Origin: PFJX01 sp964466195
GTDB lineage: Bacteria; Pseudomonadota; Gammaproteobacteria; Burkholderiales; Thiobacillaceae
Assembly: GCA_964466195.1 (NCBI GenBank)
Contig: CAYXMQ010000002.1
Location: 186,001 to 250,000, forward strand
Reading direction: 5' to 3'
Length of the DNA: 64,000 nucleotides
The notes under the pieces are model-generated. The model ran no database searches, was not told the origin of the DNA, and saw nothing but the letters and a program-made list of their open reading frames with translations. Both the position numbers and the translations under genes were made by a program. This document shows positions 16,345-27,613 of this stretch, piece after piece (position 1 is the first letter of the stretch; the number at the start of each line of letters is the position of its first letter).

Positions 16345-17580
16345 CTATCTCTTCATCAAGACGCGCGCCTGACTTTGCAGCACCAGGGCTGCGGCGAGAA
16401 GCAGATAGAGCAACTCCCAATAGGCAATGCTCAGAAACGCCGCCCCCACCAGATAAGCCACCAAGGATGTACGCAAGGCTGCAGCCTGGTCGGATAGCCA
16501 AGGTGTGGCGTGACGTCGACCCAGGCTGATCAAACGGCTCAAGCTCTGAAGCGTGGCGCCCAACAATAGCCCCCATAAACCCAGCCCAACCAAGCCATGT
16601 TCCGCCGCCATCTGCACGAAGGCACTGTGCCAGGCGCGGAACTCGGTGTCGGGCGGGGTAAAAAGTATCCAGCTTTGAAAACCGCTGCCGAATACGGGGT
16701 GCTGCAGGGCATAGTTCCAGCCCAGGCGCCAGACAAGCAGCCGACTGGCAGCGGATTCCTCCAACTCGGGCGCCCCCAGGGTCTGCATGCGGGCGAACCA
16801 GGCATCCGGCAACCCCACGAAAGCCAAACCAACGCCAGCAAGCAGCAACGGAATCGCCAGCCATTTCCTGCGGCTCTGCAAGATCAATAAGATGGCCACC
16901 GCGCCGAGACTCAACAGCCCCCCACGGGACCAGGACGACAGGGCAGAGGCGAAGCCCAGGACAATCAGGCCGCCGACTACCCAGCGTGGCCAACGAGTGG
17001 GCAGGGATCGATACCAATACACCAGCAAGGGGATCGCCATGGTGGTAACGACCGCGAATTCATTGTTGCCGCCATAGGCGCTGCCGGAAGGTCCGTAGAC
17101 CCGGTCATGAAAGCCCGTCATGACGGCCCAATAGCCCCCCTTCAGAATGACCACCGCGATGGACAAGGCAAGGGTCAACAACAGCCAGCGAAGCTTCTCT
17201 TGGCTATCGATGAGCAACAGCACCAGTAGCATCGGTGGGAGCAGTTTTGACACCTCCAAAAACTTGTCCCTGGCCGGGAGAGGGTTGATGGCGAAATAGG
17301 TTGTGAGCGCGAACCAGAACCAGATCAACGCAATAAGTCCCAGGCGCCAATCCCAGAACAAACGGGGCCACGCTCGATGCCTGTAGAACTCCCAGCCAGC
17401 GGCCAGGACAACAATCGCCATCAAGCCGGAATAGGCAGGAAATCCGCGCATGGCGTCCACCGCGTAGTTCTGTGGGTGCAATATGCCGACTGATACCAGA
17501 CCTAACAGTCCCACCCAAGGCTGGCGCCAAGCCGCCCAGGCCAGACCCAGCAGGATGAACAGAATGGCGATATCCCTCAT
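16345..17580 (-). CDS. Probable O-glycosylation ligase, exosortase A-associated
   Basis: A 411-residue membrane protein with about 10 spans. The N-terminus MRDIAILFILLGLA, then GILHPQNYAVDAMRGFPAY, is that of the exosortase A system-associated O-antigen-ligase-like family (TIGR03097 type). The large periplasmic loop carries RLLVWRLGWNYALQHPVFGSGF and the AWHSAFVQMAAEHGLVGLGLW segment of the O-antigen ligase fold. Such proteins are proposed to add glycans to exported PEP-CTERM proteins. It overlaps the upstream VanZ-like gene by 4 bases (ATGA) and so belongs to the same operon. Confidence 0.88.
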   Translation of the reverse strand: MRDIAILFILLGLAWAAWRQPWVGLLGLVSVGILHPQNYAVDAMRGFPAYSGLMAIVVLAAGWEFYRHRAWPRLFWDWRLGLIALIWFWFALTTYFAINPLPARDKFLEVSKLLPPMLLVLLLIDSQEKLRWLLLTLALSIAVVILKGGYWAVMTGFHDRVYGPSGSAYGGNNEFAVVTTMAIPLLVYWYRSLPTRWPRWVVGGLIVLGFASALSSWSRGGLLSLGAVAILLILQSRRKWLAIPLLLAGVGLAFVGLPDAWFARMQTLGAPELEESAASRLLVWRLGWNYALQHPVFGSGFQSWILFTPPDTEFRAWHSAFVQMAAEHGLVGLGLWGLLLGATLQSLSRLISLGRRHATPWLSDQAAALRTSLVAYLVGAAFLSIAYWELLYLLLAAALVLQSQARVLMKR

Positions 17581-18968
17581 GAGTTCCGCTCCCGCCCCGA
17601 CATATGGCTTCTCGTATCAACCCGGCGACGGGGTGTGGTCGCCAGACGTGTGCGGATCACCCGCAACAGCCCATACCCCATCAATCCGCCCAGGCTTTCC
17701 AGGACCATGTCGGTCGTGTCGGGATATTTGCCGGGCAACAGCACCTGGCCCAGCTCGATCCCCAAGGCGACCATGATGATGATCACGATCGACGCGGCGG
17801 CGGCATAACCCCGCCACATCCAGGGCAGGCCGACCACGAACCAGGCCAGCAATGCGCCCAGCGGCGCGAAGAACAAGGTCTTGTGGAACACCTCGGTGAC
17901 GGCCCGGAATTCGGTGCCGTAGTAATACACCTCGAACGGCACGCGCTGCAGGAATACCAGGCGCTCGCGGATGAAAGCGCCGTCGCTGCGATAGTCGAAC
18001 GGATACCAGAACAGCCCCATCAACAGCAGCACCCAGCCCAAGGCCAGAACCAGCGGCAACACCCCGCCCGGCGCGCCGGCTCCGCTGCGGCCTGATCTGG
18101 CACTCCGACCGAGCCGAGCGCCCAGCATGGCGCCGGCCCAGGCGCCCAGCGCGGCGGTCAACAGATCGGTGATGTCGCTGACGCGGGAGTAAACGAACAA
18201 CTGCAGCACTTCCAGCACCAGCGCGGCGGCAAAGCCCAGCCACCAGGCCCGCGCGGTCGTGCAGCCGCCGCGGTAACGCCAGAGAAAAGCCGGCGGCAGC
18301 CAGATCAACGCATCGGTGAGCACTTCGTAGAGGGCATGCGCCGGGTCCGCCGGCAAGCCGGCGAACGGGATCAGGATCAGTTTGCCTTCGCGCCATTTGT
18401 GGAAGATTTCCACCGCGCTGATGGTCAGATCCAACGGCAGCACGTTGTAGGCGAACACGAAGGCGAGATAGCCCCAAATCAGGCGCTCGGACAGCGCGGC
18501 CGGCTCGCGTATGTCCAGCCAGGACTCGTACCAGCCGAGAAAGCGTCCGCCCACCCACCACCAGGCGACGATGCCGATCAAGCCGCCCAAACTCTCCGCA
18601 GCGATGTCGTTCTGCGACACCGTGCGCTGCGGAAAGAACAGCTGGGTGAATTCGATGCCCAGACTCAGGCCGACGCTGGCCGCCAGGACCAACGCCGAAG
18701 CCAGCAGCCGAACGACGATGCCGCGCCCGTGGGCGAGCGCGCCGGTGAAGATGAAGGCCAGCGGAATGAACAACAACAGGTTGGCCATCCAGTCGGCGCG
18801 CGAGGCGATGCCCAATTGCAGCCAGGGGACTTGCCGGAAAGCGGCGATCGCGGCGTCCAGCGGCATGGCGCGATAGTCCAGCGGCACCAGGCTGCCGTAG
18901 ATGACGAACAGCAGGTAGGCCAGCCCGGCCAGCCAAAGGTGCGTTCTGGCTGCTGCCGAGCGGTTCAT
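17577..18968 (-). CDS. VanZ-like membrane protein with two VanZ-type modules
   Basis: The 463-residue protein has about 11 membrane spans and an internal duplication. The first module has GSLVPLDYR, DWMANLLLFIPLAFIFTG and GIEFTQLFFPQRTVSQNDIAAESLGGLIG. The second, near residues 320-440, has ELGQVLLPGKYPDTTDMVLESLGGLMGYG in the same order. The biochemical role of VanZ proteins is not settled. It starts within the stop of the beta-helix gene (ATGA, 4-base overlap) and its own stop overlaps the O-ligase start, so all three are coupled. Confidence 0.82.
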   Translation of the reverse strand: MNRSAAARTHLWLAGLAYLLFVIYGSLVPLDYRAMPLDAAIAAFRQVPWLQLGIASRADWMANLLLFIPLAFIFTGALAHGRGIVVRLLASALVLAASVGLSLGIEFTQLFFPQRTVSQNDIAAESLGGLIGIVAWWWVGGRFLGWYESWLDIREPAALSERLIWGYLAFVFAYNVLPLDLTISAVEIFHKWREGKLILIPFAGLPADPAHALYEVLTDALIWLPPAFLWRYRGGCTTARAWWLGFAAALVLEVLQLFVYSRVSDITDLLTAALGAWAGAMLGARLGRSARSGRSGAGAPGGVLPLVLALGWVLLLMGLFWYPFDYRSDGAFIRERLVFLQRVPFEVYYYGTEFRAVTEVFHKTLFFAPLGALLAWFVVGLPWMWRGYAAAASIVIIIMVALGIELGQVLLPGKYPDTTDMVLESLGGLMGYGLLRVIRTRLATTPRRRVDTRSHMSGRERNS

Positions 18969-20260
18969 GGCCGGCGCGGCGCGACCAACGGGCCGAGGTT
19001 CGCCGGCGGGCGCGGCTGGCCGGCATAGTCGAGCGCGATGTCGGGCAGATCGGCGCGCCAGTGATCCGGCAGCGAACCCGAACGCAAGCTCAGACGCGAC
19101 CCTGGTCGCGGCGAAAGATCGATCTCGTCGCGTTCCGCAAAGGGGCGCACCAGGTATCGCGCGGCCTCATCCAGGTTGCCGCTGAAATTGTGCAATTGAC
19201 TGCCGCCTTCCAGCGGTCGCGCGGCGAACACTACGTTGCCGGCGACAATTTGCTCGTAGGGATTGTTTTCCGGCAGCCGCAGCGTGATGCCGTTGCCGCT
19301 GGCGAGCACGCTGTTGAACAGCACCCGGACTTCGCGCGGCGCGGCGTTGTGCGGCTGGATGCGCAGCGCATCCGGTCCCTGCGTGACGAACAGATTGTTG
19401 TACAGCGCCAGATTGCCCTCGCCCTGGAACAAGGATTCGCCCGGATTGCGCCAGAACAGATTGGCGTAAACCAGACTGCGGTCGTGCATGCCCGCGCCGG
19501 CCAGCGGCCCATGTCCGATCAGCACGTTCGGCCGGGCCATCGGTCCGGGCGGACCGCCGTTGGACTTGTCGAAAACATTGCGCCGGATGATCGTGTCGTG
19601 GCGCTCATCCGCCTGCGGCAGGTCGGCCGGGCGCGCCTTCTGGTGCTTGATCTGCAGGTTGTAACCCAGCGTATCGCTGATCCGGTTGGCCTCGATCAAG
19701 CCCGCCACGAACGGTGCGGAACCGTCCGAATTGCCCAGATACAGGCCGGTGCCGACCCGCTCGATGCGATTGCCGCGGATGACCCAGCCGAACGCCGGGC
19801 ACTTGCTCGAGATGCCGACGTTCTGCTGGCTGGCGGCATGGTCGTGGATATACAGGTTTTCCAGCGTGACGAAATGCGCGTAGCGGGCATGGCCCTCGGC
19901 TTTGACCGCATCCACCGGCAGGTTGGCGCCATCCAGTTCCAGATTGCGCAGATGGATATGGCGCACATCGGCCAGGCTGACGGTATTGGCGCCGGGCCGG
20001 GCGATAAAGCGGGCGCGCGCTTCGGTCGCGGGGCCTTCGATGACGATGGCGCGCCCCGGCTCGCCGCTGAGGCCCTGCAACGGCAGACCGCGGCGGTAAT
20101 CGCCGCCGCTCAGCAACAGGCGATCGCCCGCAACCAGCCGCGGCAAGTAGCTGCGGTAGTCCTGCGGGCCGGCGTGGTAATCGGCGGCGCGCGCCCAGCC
20201 CGCGGCCAGGCCGCATCCGATCAAGGCGTAAGCGGCTAGCCCGGCGAGGCGGCGAGGCAT
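18965..20260 (-). CDS. Secreted right-handed beta-helix protein
   Basis: With the ATG at 20260 the protein has 431 residues and a signal peptide ending near GWARAADY. The rest shows repeating beta-helix coils (LADVRHIHLRNLELDGANLP, VIRGNRIERVGTGLYLGNSDG, VYANLFWRNPGESLFQGEG), as in pectate-lyase-like and polysaccharide-modifying proteins. It may bind, cleave or epimerise the surface polymer made by nearby genes. Active-site residues cannot be assigned. The start lies inside the aroK coding end (25-base overlap), and the frame upstream of 20260 is just aroK read in another frame. Confidence 0.75.
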   Translation of the reverse strand: MPRRLAGLAAYALIGCGLAAGWARAADYHAGPQDYRSYLPRLVAGDRLLLSGGDYRRGLPLQGLSGEPGRAIVIEGPATEARARFIARPGANTVSLADVRHIHLRNLELDGANLPVDAVKAEGHARYAHFVTLENLYIHDHAASQQNVGISSKCPAFGWVIRGNRIERVGTGLYLGNSDGSAPFVAGLIEANRISDTLGYNLQIKHQKARPADLPQADERHDTIIRRNVFDKSNGGPPGPMARPNVLIGHGPLAGAGMHDRSLVYANLFWRNPGESLFQGEGNLALYNNLFVTQGPDALRIQPHNAAPREVRVLFNSVLASGNGITLRLPENNPYEQIVAGNVVFAARPLEGGSQLHNFSGNLDEAARYLVRPFAERDEIDLSPRPGSRLSLRSGSLPDHWRADLPDIALDYAGQPRPPANLGPLVAPRRP

Positions 20261-20796
20261 GGCTTGCTGGCGCCGATGGCCGCCAGGCTGAGGCTGTTTT
20301 CCAGGCGACGCACCAGGGCGTGCGTACTCTGGCGGCCGGAATCGAGCACCACGTCGGCCGTTTCCATATAGAACGCGTGCCGCGCGGCGTAGAGCTCTTT
20401 CAGCTTTCTCAGCGGATCGTCGGTTTGCAGCAGCGGGCGGTTCTTGTCGTGGCGAGTGCGCATGAAAAGCTCCTGCGGCTGGCAACGCAGATACACCACG
20501 GTGCCGCGCGACTTCAGCGCGATGCGATTCTCCGGCGCCAGAATCGCGCCGCCGCCGGTGGCCAGCACGATGCCCTGTAGCTGGCTCAACTCGTCGATGA
20601 CGCAGGCCTCGCGCCGACGAAAGCCGGCTTCACCTTCTATCTCGAAGATCGTCGGAATGGAGACGCCGCAACGCGCGACGATTTCATGGTCGGAATCAAA
20701 GAAATCCAGGCGACGCTGGCGCGCCAGAATCTTGCCGATGGTGGTCTTGCCCGAACCCATCAGGCCAACCAGGAAAATATTGCAGCTTGGAATCAT
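20236..20796 (-). CDS. aroK: Shikimate kinase
   Basis: Shikimate kinase phosphorylates shikimate with ATP in the chorismate pathway. In this 186-residue protein, the Walker A is LVGLMGSGKTTIG near residues 9-21. DSDHEIVARCG holds the shikimate-binding Asp, ATGGGAIL the GGG loop, and RHDKNRPLL the lid Arg. The C-terminus is about 10-15 residues longer than usual and overlaps the beta-helix gene. In most betaproteobacteria aroB follows aroK; here aroB is some 12 kb away, at 32.7 kb. Confidence 0.93.
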   Translation of the reverse strand: MIPSCNIFLVGLMGSGKTTIGKILARQRRLDFFDSDHEIVARCGVSIPTIFEIEGEAGFRRREACVIDELSQLQGIVLATGGGAILAPENRIALKSRGTVVYLRCQPQELFMRTRHDKNRPLLQTDDPLRKLKELYAARHAFYMETADVVLDSGRQSTHALVRRLENSLSLAAIGASKPCLAASPG

Positions 20797-20845
20797 GGCG
20801 AAATCGGAATCATGGCGAAATTGTAACCGGCCGGCTGCAGCCGGT

Positions 20846-21283
20846 TCAGCGCCCGCGACGCCGATTGAGCAGGCGCTCCAGCGCGCTTTTCAGGCCGCCG
20901 TCGGGCAGGCTGGCTTCCAGCACCTTGAACGCATTCAGCCCGGCGGCCGGAATGTCATGTTTTTCCGGCGCCGGCGGCACGCTCCAGTCGGCCCGAATCT
21001 TGACTTTGATGCTGCCGACCGGGGCGTCCGCGCGGCTCAGAGCGCTGGCGACGCCCTTGGCCTGCGCGCGCACCCGGCTGGCGGCGGCGCCGTTGGCGCA
21101 GAAGATCACCGCGTTATCGCCTTGCACGGCGGCGATCCGGCAGGCTCGCGCCACCGCTGCCGGCACCACGCCGGCAAAGCGGCGGTTGAGTTCGAACAGC
21201 CGTTCCGCCTCGGGCAGCGCCACGGCAAAATGTGGCTCCGCCTGCAACAGACCGCGTACTCGCAGGAGAGGAAAAGGGCGCAT
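20846..21283 (-). CDS. DciA-like protein (DUF721)
   Basis: The 145-residue protein fits the DUF721 family, whose member DciA helps load the replicative helicase DnaB in bacteria that lack DnaC. Supporting parts are AERLFELNRRFAGVVPAAVARACRIAAVQGD and the C-terminal GLKSALERLLNRR. Genes of this family often sit divergently beside secA, as here. ATG 21283 is preferred because the family begins near the LLRVRGLLQ helix; ATG 21319 is also in frame. Neither has a strong ribosome site. Assignment to DciA is moderate because the family is variable. Confidence 0.7.
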   Translation of the reverse strand: MRPFPLLRVRGLLQAEPHFAVALPEAERLFELNRRFAGVVPAAVARACRIAAVQGDNAVIFCANGAAASRVRAQAKGVASALSRADAPVGSIKVKIRADWSVPPAPEKHDIPAAGLNAFKVLEASLPDGGLKSALERLLNRRRGR

Positions 21284-21367
21284 GCAAAAAGCGCTTAAGA
21301 AAGCCTTAAACGACGGCATGGTAGCATTCGCGGCATTCGTAAATTCGGCCTAACTCGTTCATTTCCC

Positions 21368-24097
<2,730 letters not shown>

Positions 24098-24116
24098 ACC
24101 CATCACGGAAACTGTC

Positions 24117-24344
24117 ATGCCTTATTACGTCTACAAGATCGGCCCGCTCAACATCCTGGCAAAGCAGGGCGTTGCGGAAAGCTTCAAAGAAGCCAAAAGC
24201 CTGGCCAACGAGCAGCGCAAGACGCTGCTGCCGAACAGCGGCCAGAGCGTCAAGATGATCTTCGCCGAGAACGAACTGGCCGCCGAAGACATGCTTTCGC
24301 AGCCGCGCGAAGGCGAAGTCGGCTTGATCGGGGACGATTACTAG
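24117..24344 (+). CDS. Small conserved betaproteobacterial protein
   Basis: A 75-residue protein starting MPYYVYKIGPLNILAKQ with an ACGGAA ribosome site. It is charged, mostly helical in look, and has the KEAKSLANEQRK and KMIFAENELAAEDML segments. This resembles a small family seen in many betaproteobacteria whose function is unknown. It lies 19 bases after secA and just before another small gene, probably in the same transcript. Confidence 0.7.
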   Translation: MPYYVYKIGPLNILAKQGVAESFKEAKSLANEQRKTLLPNSGQSVKMIFAENELAAEDMLSQPREGEVGLIGDDY

Positions 24345-24359
24345 TCGCCCCCGGCCAGC

Positions 24360-24818
24360 ATGTCCGGCTACAACGAGAGCGCCTACAAGCAAGCCCGCGA
24401 TACGGCTATCGCGTTGCCTTGCCCGTTTGAACGAGCGCTGCTGTCGCTGTGCGTCGGCTGCGCCATGTCGCGGAAATTGCTGCTGGCTGAGCGCGAAGCG
24501 ATTTCCTGCACCCAACAGCTCGCCAACGAACGCTGCCTGGCATTCCATCGCGCCCTGCACGCCAACGCGCGCTTTGCGCTGCACATGGACCCGAATCAAC
24601 AATGGCCGTTCGGCAAGGAAATTCGCGCCCAATGCGGCGGCATGCTCGGCCTGCGCGATGTACTGAACCTGCCGGACAGCGGCGACGCGTTGCCCGATAT
24701 CGCCCACCTGGTCGAGACCGGCCTGGCGCGCTACGGCGAGATCGCCGACTTTCCGTACTCGGAAATCATGCGCGCCGTCGTGCATTACGAACCGCGCAAA
24801 CGGCGCGGCGCCAAATAG
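24360..24818 (+). CDS. Conserved hypothetical cysteine-containing protein
   Basis: The 152-residue protein is not one I can assign to a named function. Cysteines at C21, C31, C34, C50, C59 and C92 include a CVGC pair and an FERALLSLCVGCAMSRKLLLAERE segment, which could bind a metal or Fe-S cluster. No signal peptide or membrane helix is visible. It follows the small protein gene by 15 bases, so both probably belong to a secA-linked operon. It ends 11 bases before the convergent SAM hydrolase gene. Confidence 0.6.
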   Translation: MSGYNESAYKQARDTAIALPCPFERALLSLCVGCAMSRKLLLAEREAISCTQQLANERCLAFHRALHANARFALHMDPNQQWPFGKEIRAQCGGMLGLRDVLNLPDSGDALPDIAHLVETGLARYGEIADFPYSEIMRAVVHYEPRKRRGAK

Positions 24819-24829
24819 CGGGCTAGCGG

Positions 24830-25603
24830 CTAGTGCACCCGCCCCGGGGCGGGGCTGGTGAGCTTGACCAGATCGCCCACCTTCAAATCGAGCAGGTCCG
24901 CGGCATTGGCGCGATTCGCGGCGATCTCGATCAAACCGGCGCTGTTCTCATACCAGAACACCTCGCCTTTGCCGGCTTCGGCAAACACGCGCCGCCAGGG
25001 CAAGCGCCGGCCTTTGACCTCCAGCTGCACGGCCGTGTCGGCCAGACCGGCGCGGATGCCGGTCCACGCATTGCCGAAGTGATCGATATACAGGATGCGC
25101 GGCAGATCGGCGGCATCGAACTGAATCTCCGGCGCAGCCACCGGCGTCAGCTTATCGTCCGGAAAAGCCCCGGCGGCGATCCAGGCGGCGATCGGCGCAA
25201 ACAGATCGCGGCCGTGAAATGAAGCGGACAAGCCCTCCGGACGCCAATGGATATGCCAGGCCCGATACGCCTGCGCGCGCGCCGCGACGATCGACAGCAG
25301 GCCATTGTCCGGGCCGACGAACCAACGCCCGTCCGCCTCGACGACCAGCGCCTGGCGCGCCGCGCCGACGCCCGGATCGACAACGCTGAAAAACACGCTG
25401 CCGACCGGAAAGGACGGCGCCAGCGCGGCCAGCAACTGCGCGCCGGCATGCGCGTTGAAATCCGGCACGGCGTGCAGCAGATCGACCACCGCAACGCCCG
25501 GCGCCTGCCGCGCCATGACCGCCTTGACCTGGCCGACATAAGGATCGTGCCAGCCATAGTCGGTAAACAGCACCAGCATGGCCGGCGCTCCCGCGCTGGA
25601 CAC
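24830..25603 (-). CDS. SAM hydrolase / SAM hydroxide adenosyltransferase (DUF62)
   Basis: Members of this family split S-adenosylmethionine, most using water to give adenosine and methionine; relatives are fluorinases and chlorinases. LVLFTDYGWHDPYVGQVKAV at the N-terminus, VDPGVGAARQALVVEADGRWFVGPDNGLLS, and LYIDHFGNAWTGI are diagnostic. HGRD near residue 130 fits the hydrolase class. The GTG at 25603 is chosen because AAGGAG lies six bases before it; the later ATG (25579) lacks one. It follows the YkgJ-type gene by 2 bases. Confidence 0.9.
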   Translation of the reverse strand: MSSAGAPAMLVLFTDYGWHDPYVGQVKAVMARQAPGVAVVDLLHAVPDFNAHAGAQLLAALAPSFPVGSVFFSVVDPGVGAARQALVVEADGRWFVGPDNGLLSIVAARAQAYRAWHIHWRPEGLSASFHGRDLFAPIAAWIAAGAFPDDKLTPVAAPEIQFDAADLPRILYIDHFGNAWTGIRAGLADTAVQLEVKGRRLPWRRVFAEAGKGEVFWYENSAGLIEIAANRANAADLLDLKVGDLVKLTSPAPGRVH

Positions 25604-25605
25604 GC

Positions 25606-26550
25606 CTACTCCTTGTCGCCGCAGCCGCAGTCACCGGCGCGCGGCGTATCGGAGTACTTTTCCTCTTCCAGGTTGGCGCGGTTGGCGAGGTATTCCTCGC
25701 GCATCTGTTCGGCCTTGGTCTTCAGGCGTTCGATGCGCGCCTCGTAGGCGCCCGGTTGCTCGACCAGGAACTTCTCGCCGAACAGCGCGTGCTTGAGGAA
25801 GTTGTAGCCGAATTCCAGCAGCGTCTCGTCGTCGGCCAGCAGGCTGGCCATGACTTCCAGCGGAATATCGTAAGTGCGATTGAACGAGTCGCTGGAGACG
25901 AAGGCGCGAAAGCGGTCGATGTCATAGCTGGCCATGAAGAACAGCTGATTGGAGGCCGCCGGCGGCTTGCCGATGCCCGGGCCGGCGGACTTGCGCTTCA
26001 GCACCAGCTGGCGCCAGCCGCGACCTTTTTCGTCATAGATATCGACGCCCTGTTCCTGGCGATATTCATCTATCGTCTGCGAACGCGGTTCCTGATGGCC
26101 GAGACAATGCGCCTCCTGCACCAGCGCATAGGCGGCGCGGTCGGTGAACTCATCCTGGTTGCGCATGGAGAGCAGCGCGATGGGGTAATACCGGCAGGCA
26201 GTGGGGCGATCTTCGTAGACGCCGCAGCCTTCCGGCTTCATGAAGCGGCAGGCGGTGCCGCCATCGACCGGACGCAGCTTGATGCCCGGCATGCCGTCCT
26301 GATCCATTTCGTAGGGCACGGTGTATTGCTTCAGAAAATCACCCGAAGACAGCTCCATGCGGTTCTTCAAGCGCAGCACGTCATACGGCGTCAGCGTGAT
26401 GTCGATATTGGCGCAACAGGCGTTCCAGCATTTCACGTCCTTGTGGCAACGGAACTGAATCACCTTGTCGCCATCGAGCATGTTGGGCATGACCGGACTG
26501 AGCTCGAACGGCGCGTCCTGGGCCAGGTTTTTGAATTGGGTAGCGTCCAT
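25606..26550 (-). CDS. YkgJ-family cysteine-cluster protein
   Basis: The 314-residue protein has the CxxxCCxxx pattern of the YkgJ (putative Zn/Fe-chelating) family. Key parts are FRCHKDVKCWNACCANIDITLTP near residue 34, CRFMKPEGCGVYEDRPTACRYYP near 100, and HCLG near 148. The second Cys group ends with the family's YEDRPxxCRxYP signature. Metal identity is unknown; family members are thought to bind zinc or an Fe-S cluster. An extended helical C-terminal half follows, ending GDCGCGDKE. It is transcribed with the SAM hydrolase gene. Confidence 0.88.
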   Translation of the reverse strand: MDATQFKNLAQDAPFELSPVMPNMLDGDKVIQFRCHKDVKCWNACCANIDITLTPYDVLRLKNRMELSSGDFLKQYTVPYEMDQDGMPGIKLRPVDGGTACRFMKPEGCGVYEDRPTACRYYPIALLSMRNQDEFTDRAAYALVQEAHCLGHQEPRSQTIDEYRQEQGVDIYDEKGRGWRQLVLKRKSAGPGIGKPPAASNQLFFMASYDIDRFRAFVSSDSFNRTYDIPLEVMASLLADDETLLEFGYNFLKHALFGEKFLVEQPGAYEARIERLKTKAEQMREEYLANRANLEEEKYSDTPRAGDCGCGDKE

Positions 26551-27121
26551 GATTAACCTCGAAAAATGCTTGGCGTGAAGAAACGCGTAAGTGGGGGAGA
26601 AATCGGCATTCTCAAGAGCCGATTATGAATGGCGAGGATGCCGAACGCAGCGCAACGTCGAGCGCCGGTGTTGGCCGCGCCAGCCTGGGGATGCTGTGAA
26701 CCGCCGCGAGATAGGTGGAGGCGCCAACGCTCGAGAAGACGGCGCCGTGAAGAAGCCAGCGAAGTTCTCACAGGCCATTGCCGACAGTCAAACCATGGCT
26801 GTCAGTTCATGTGCGTGCCAGCTATGCGGCGACACCCCCATCGGGCAGGAGTCGGCCAGGAGCAGTCCTTGGAGAAGCCGGAAAAATCCGATCCTGGGCA
26901 GTAGCCCTACGCCAGGAGAAGATCGCCGCCGGCAGCCGCAATGCCGCGTTTTACGCCGACCACGCCAAGTGGCTGCTGGACAAGCAGGATGATGCCGATG
27001 CCGTGCTGAAGGTGCTGGAACAGGCCCGGCAACGGGGGTGTTCCGACGAGGTCACCGCGACGATCCGCGCCCGTGCCTTACAGCGGCAGTCAAGGTAGGG
27101 CGCCCCGCGGGAGCCCGCCGC
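26551..27121. other. Gene-poor interval with a possible gene remnant
   Basis: No complete gene. Between about 26912 and 27098 the plus strand encodes RQEKIAAGSRNAAFYADHAKW, then LLDKQDDADAVLKVLEQARQRG, which reads like the last 60 residues of a TPR-type protein. The frame upstream of it is not protein-like, and no start or ribosome site precedes it. It is probably a truncated gene tail. Confidence 0.35.
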
Positions 27122-27613
27122 CTACTCGGGCAGTGCCAGCTCCGTCTGCCGCGCGGAATCCGGCAAGGGCAGGTCATCGGTCTTGATTACCGCCAAGCCG
27201 TGGCGCTGACCGATGCGGGCGATGTCTCCATCTTCCGAGTAGATGGTTCGGGCATTGGCCACCCTGGCGATGGCGACGATCTGCCAGTCGAACTTTGCCT
27301 TGGCCCAGGTCTTGGCTTGGGCGCGCTTGTCGCCACTGGTCAAAGCGGCATCCAGCAGCAAAGCGCACTCCATCGCGGCACGGCTATCGAAGGCGGTGAC
27401 CTTGAAGGCGGCTGAGGTACTCAACCGGGAATAGTAGGCATCTCTGGCCTTGCCTGCCCGCGCCAGAAACTCGGCAAGCGCAGGCGTGGGAATAACGATC
27501 TTGATCTTCTTGCGCTGAAGATCGGCGATGAGGTGTTCGAGCTTGGCCTTGCGGTCGGGATGGGTGCGGGGATGGAACAGGTCGATGAGAACGCTGGCGT
27601 CGAAAATGACCAT
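27122..27613 (-). CDS. PIN-domain protein (VapC-like)
   Basis: A 163-residue PIN-domain protein, the fold of VapC ribonuclease toxins. MVIFDASVLIDLFHP carries the first Asp (D5), IPTPALAEFL the conserved Glu, and KFDWQIVAIARVANARTIYSEDGDIARI the later acidic residues. It is slightly longer than a classic VapC (about 130). The ATG directly follows the stop codon of the 241-aa gene upstream (TAAATG), so the two are cotranscribed. The partner is not a normal short DNA-binding antitoxin, so the toxin-antitoxin reading is unproven. Confidence 0.82.
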   Translation of the reverse strand: MVIFDASVLIDLFHPRTHPDRKAKLEHLIADLQRKKIKIVIPTPALAEFLARAGKARDAYYSRLSTSAAFKVTAFDSRAAMECALLLDAALTSGDKRAQAKTWAKAKFDWQIVAIARVANARTIYSEDGDIARIGQRHGLAVIKTDDLPLPDSARQTELALPE

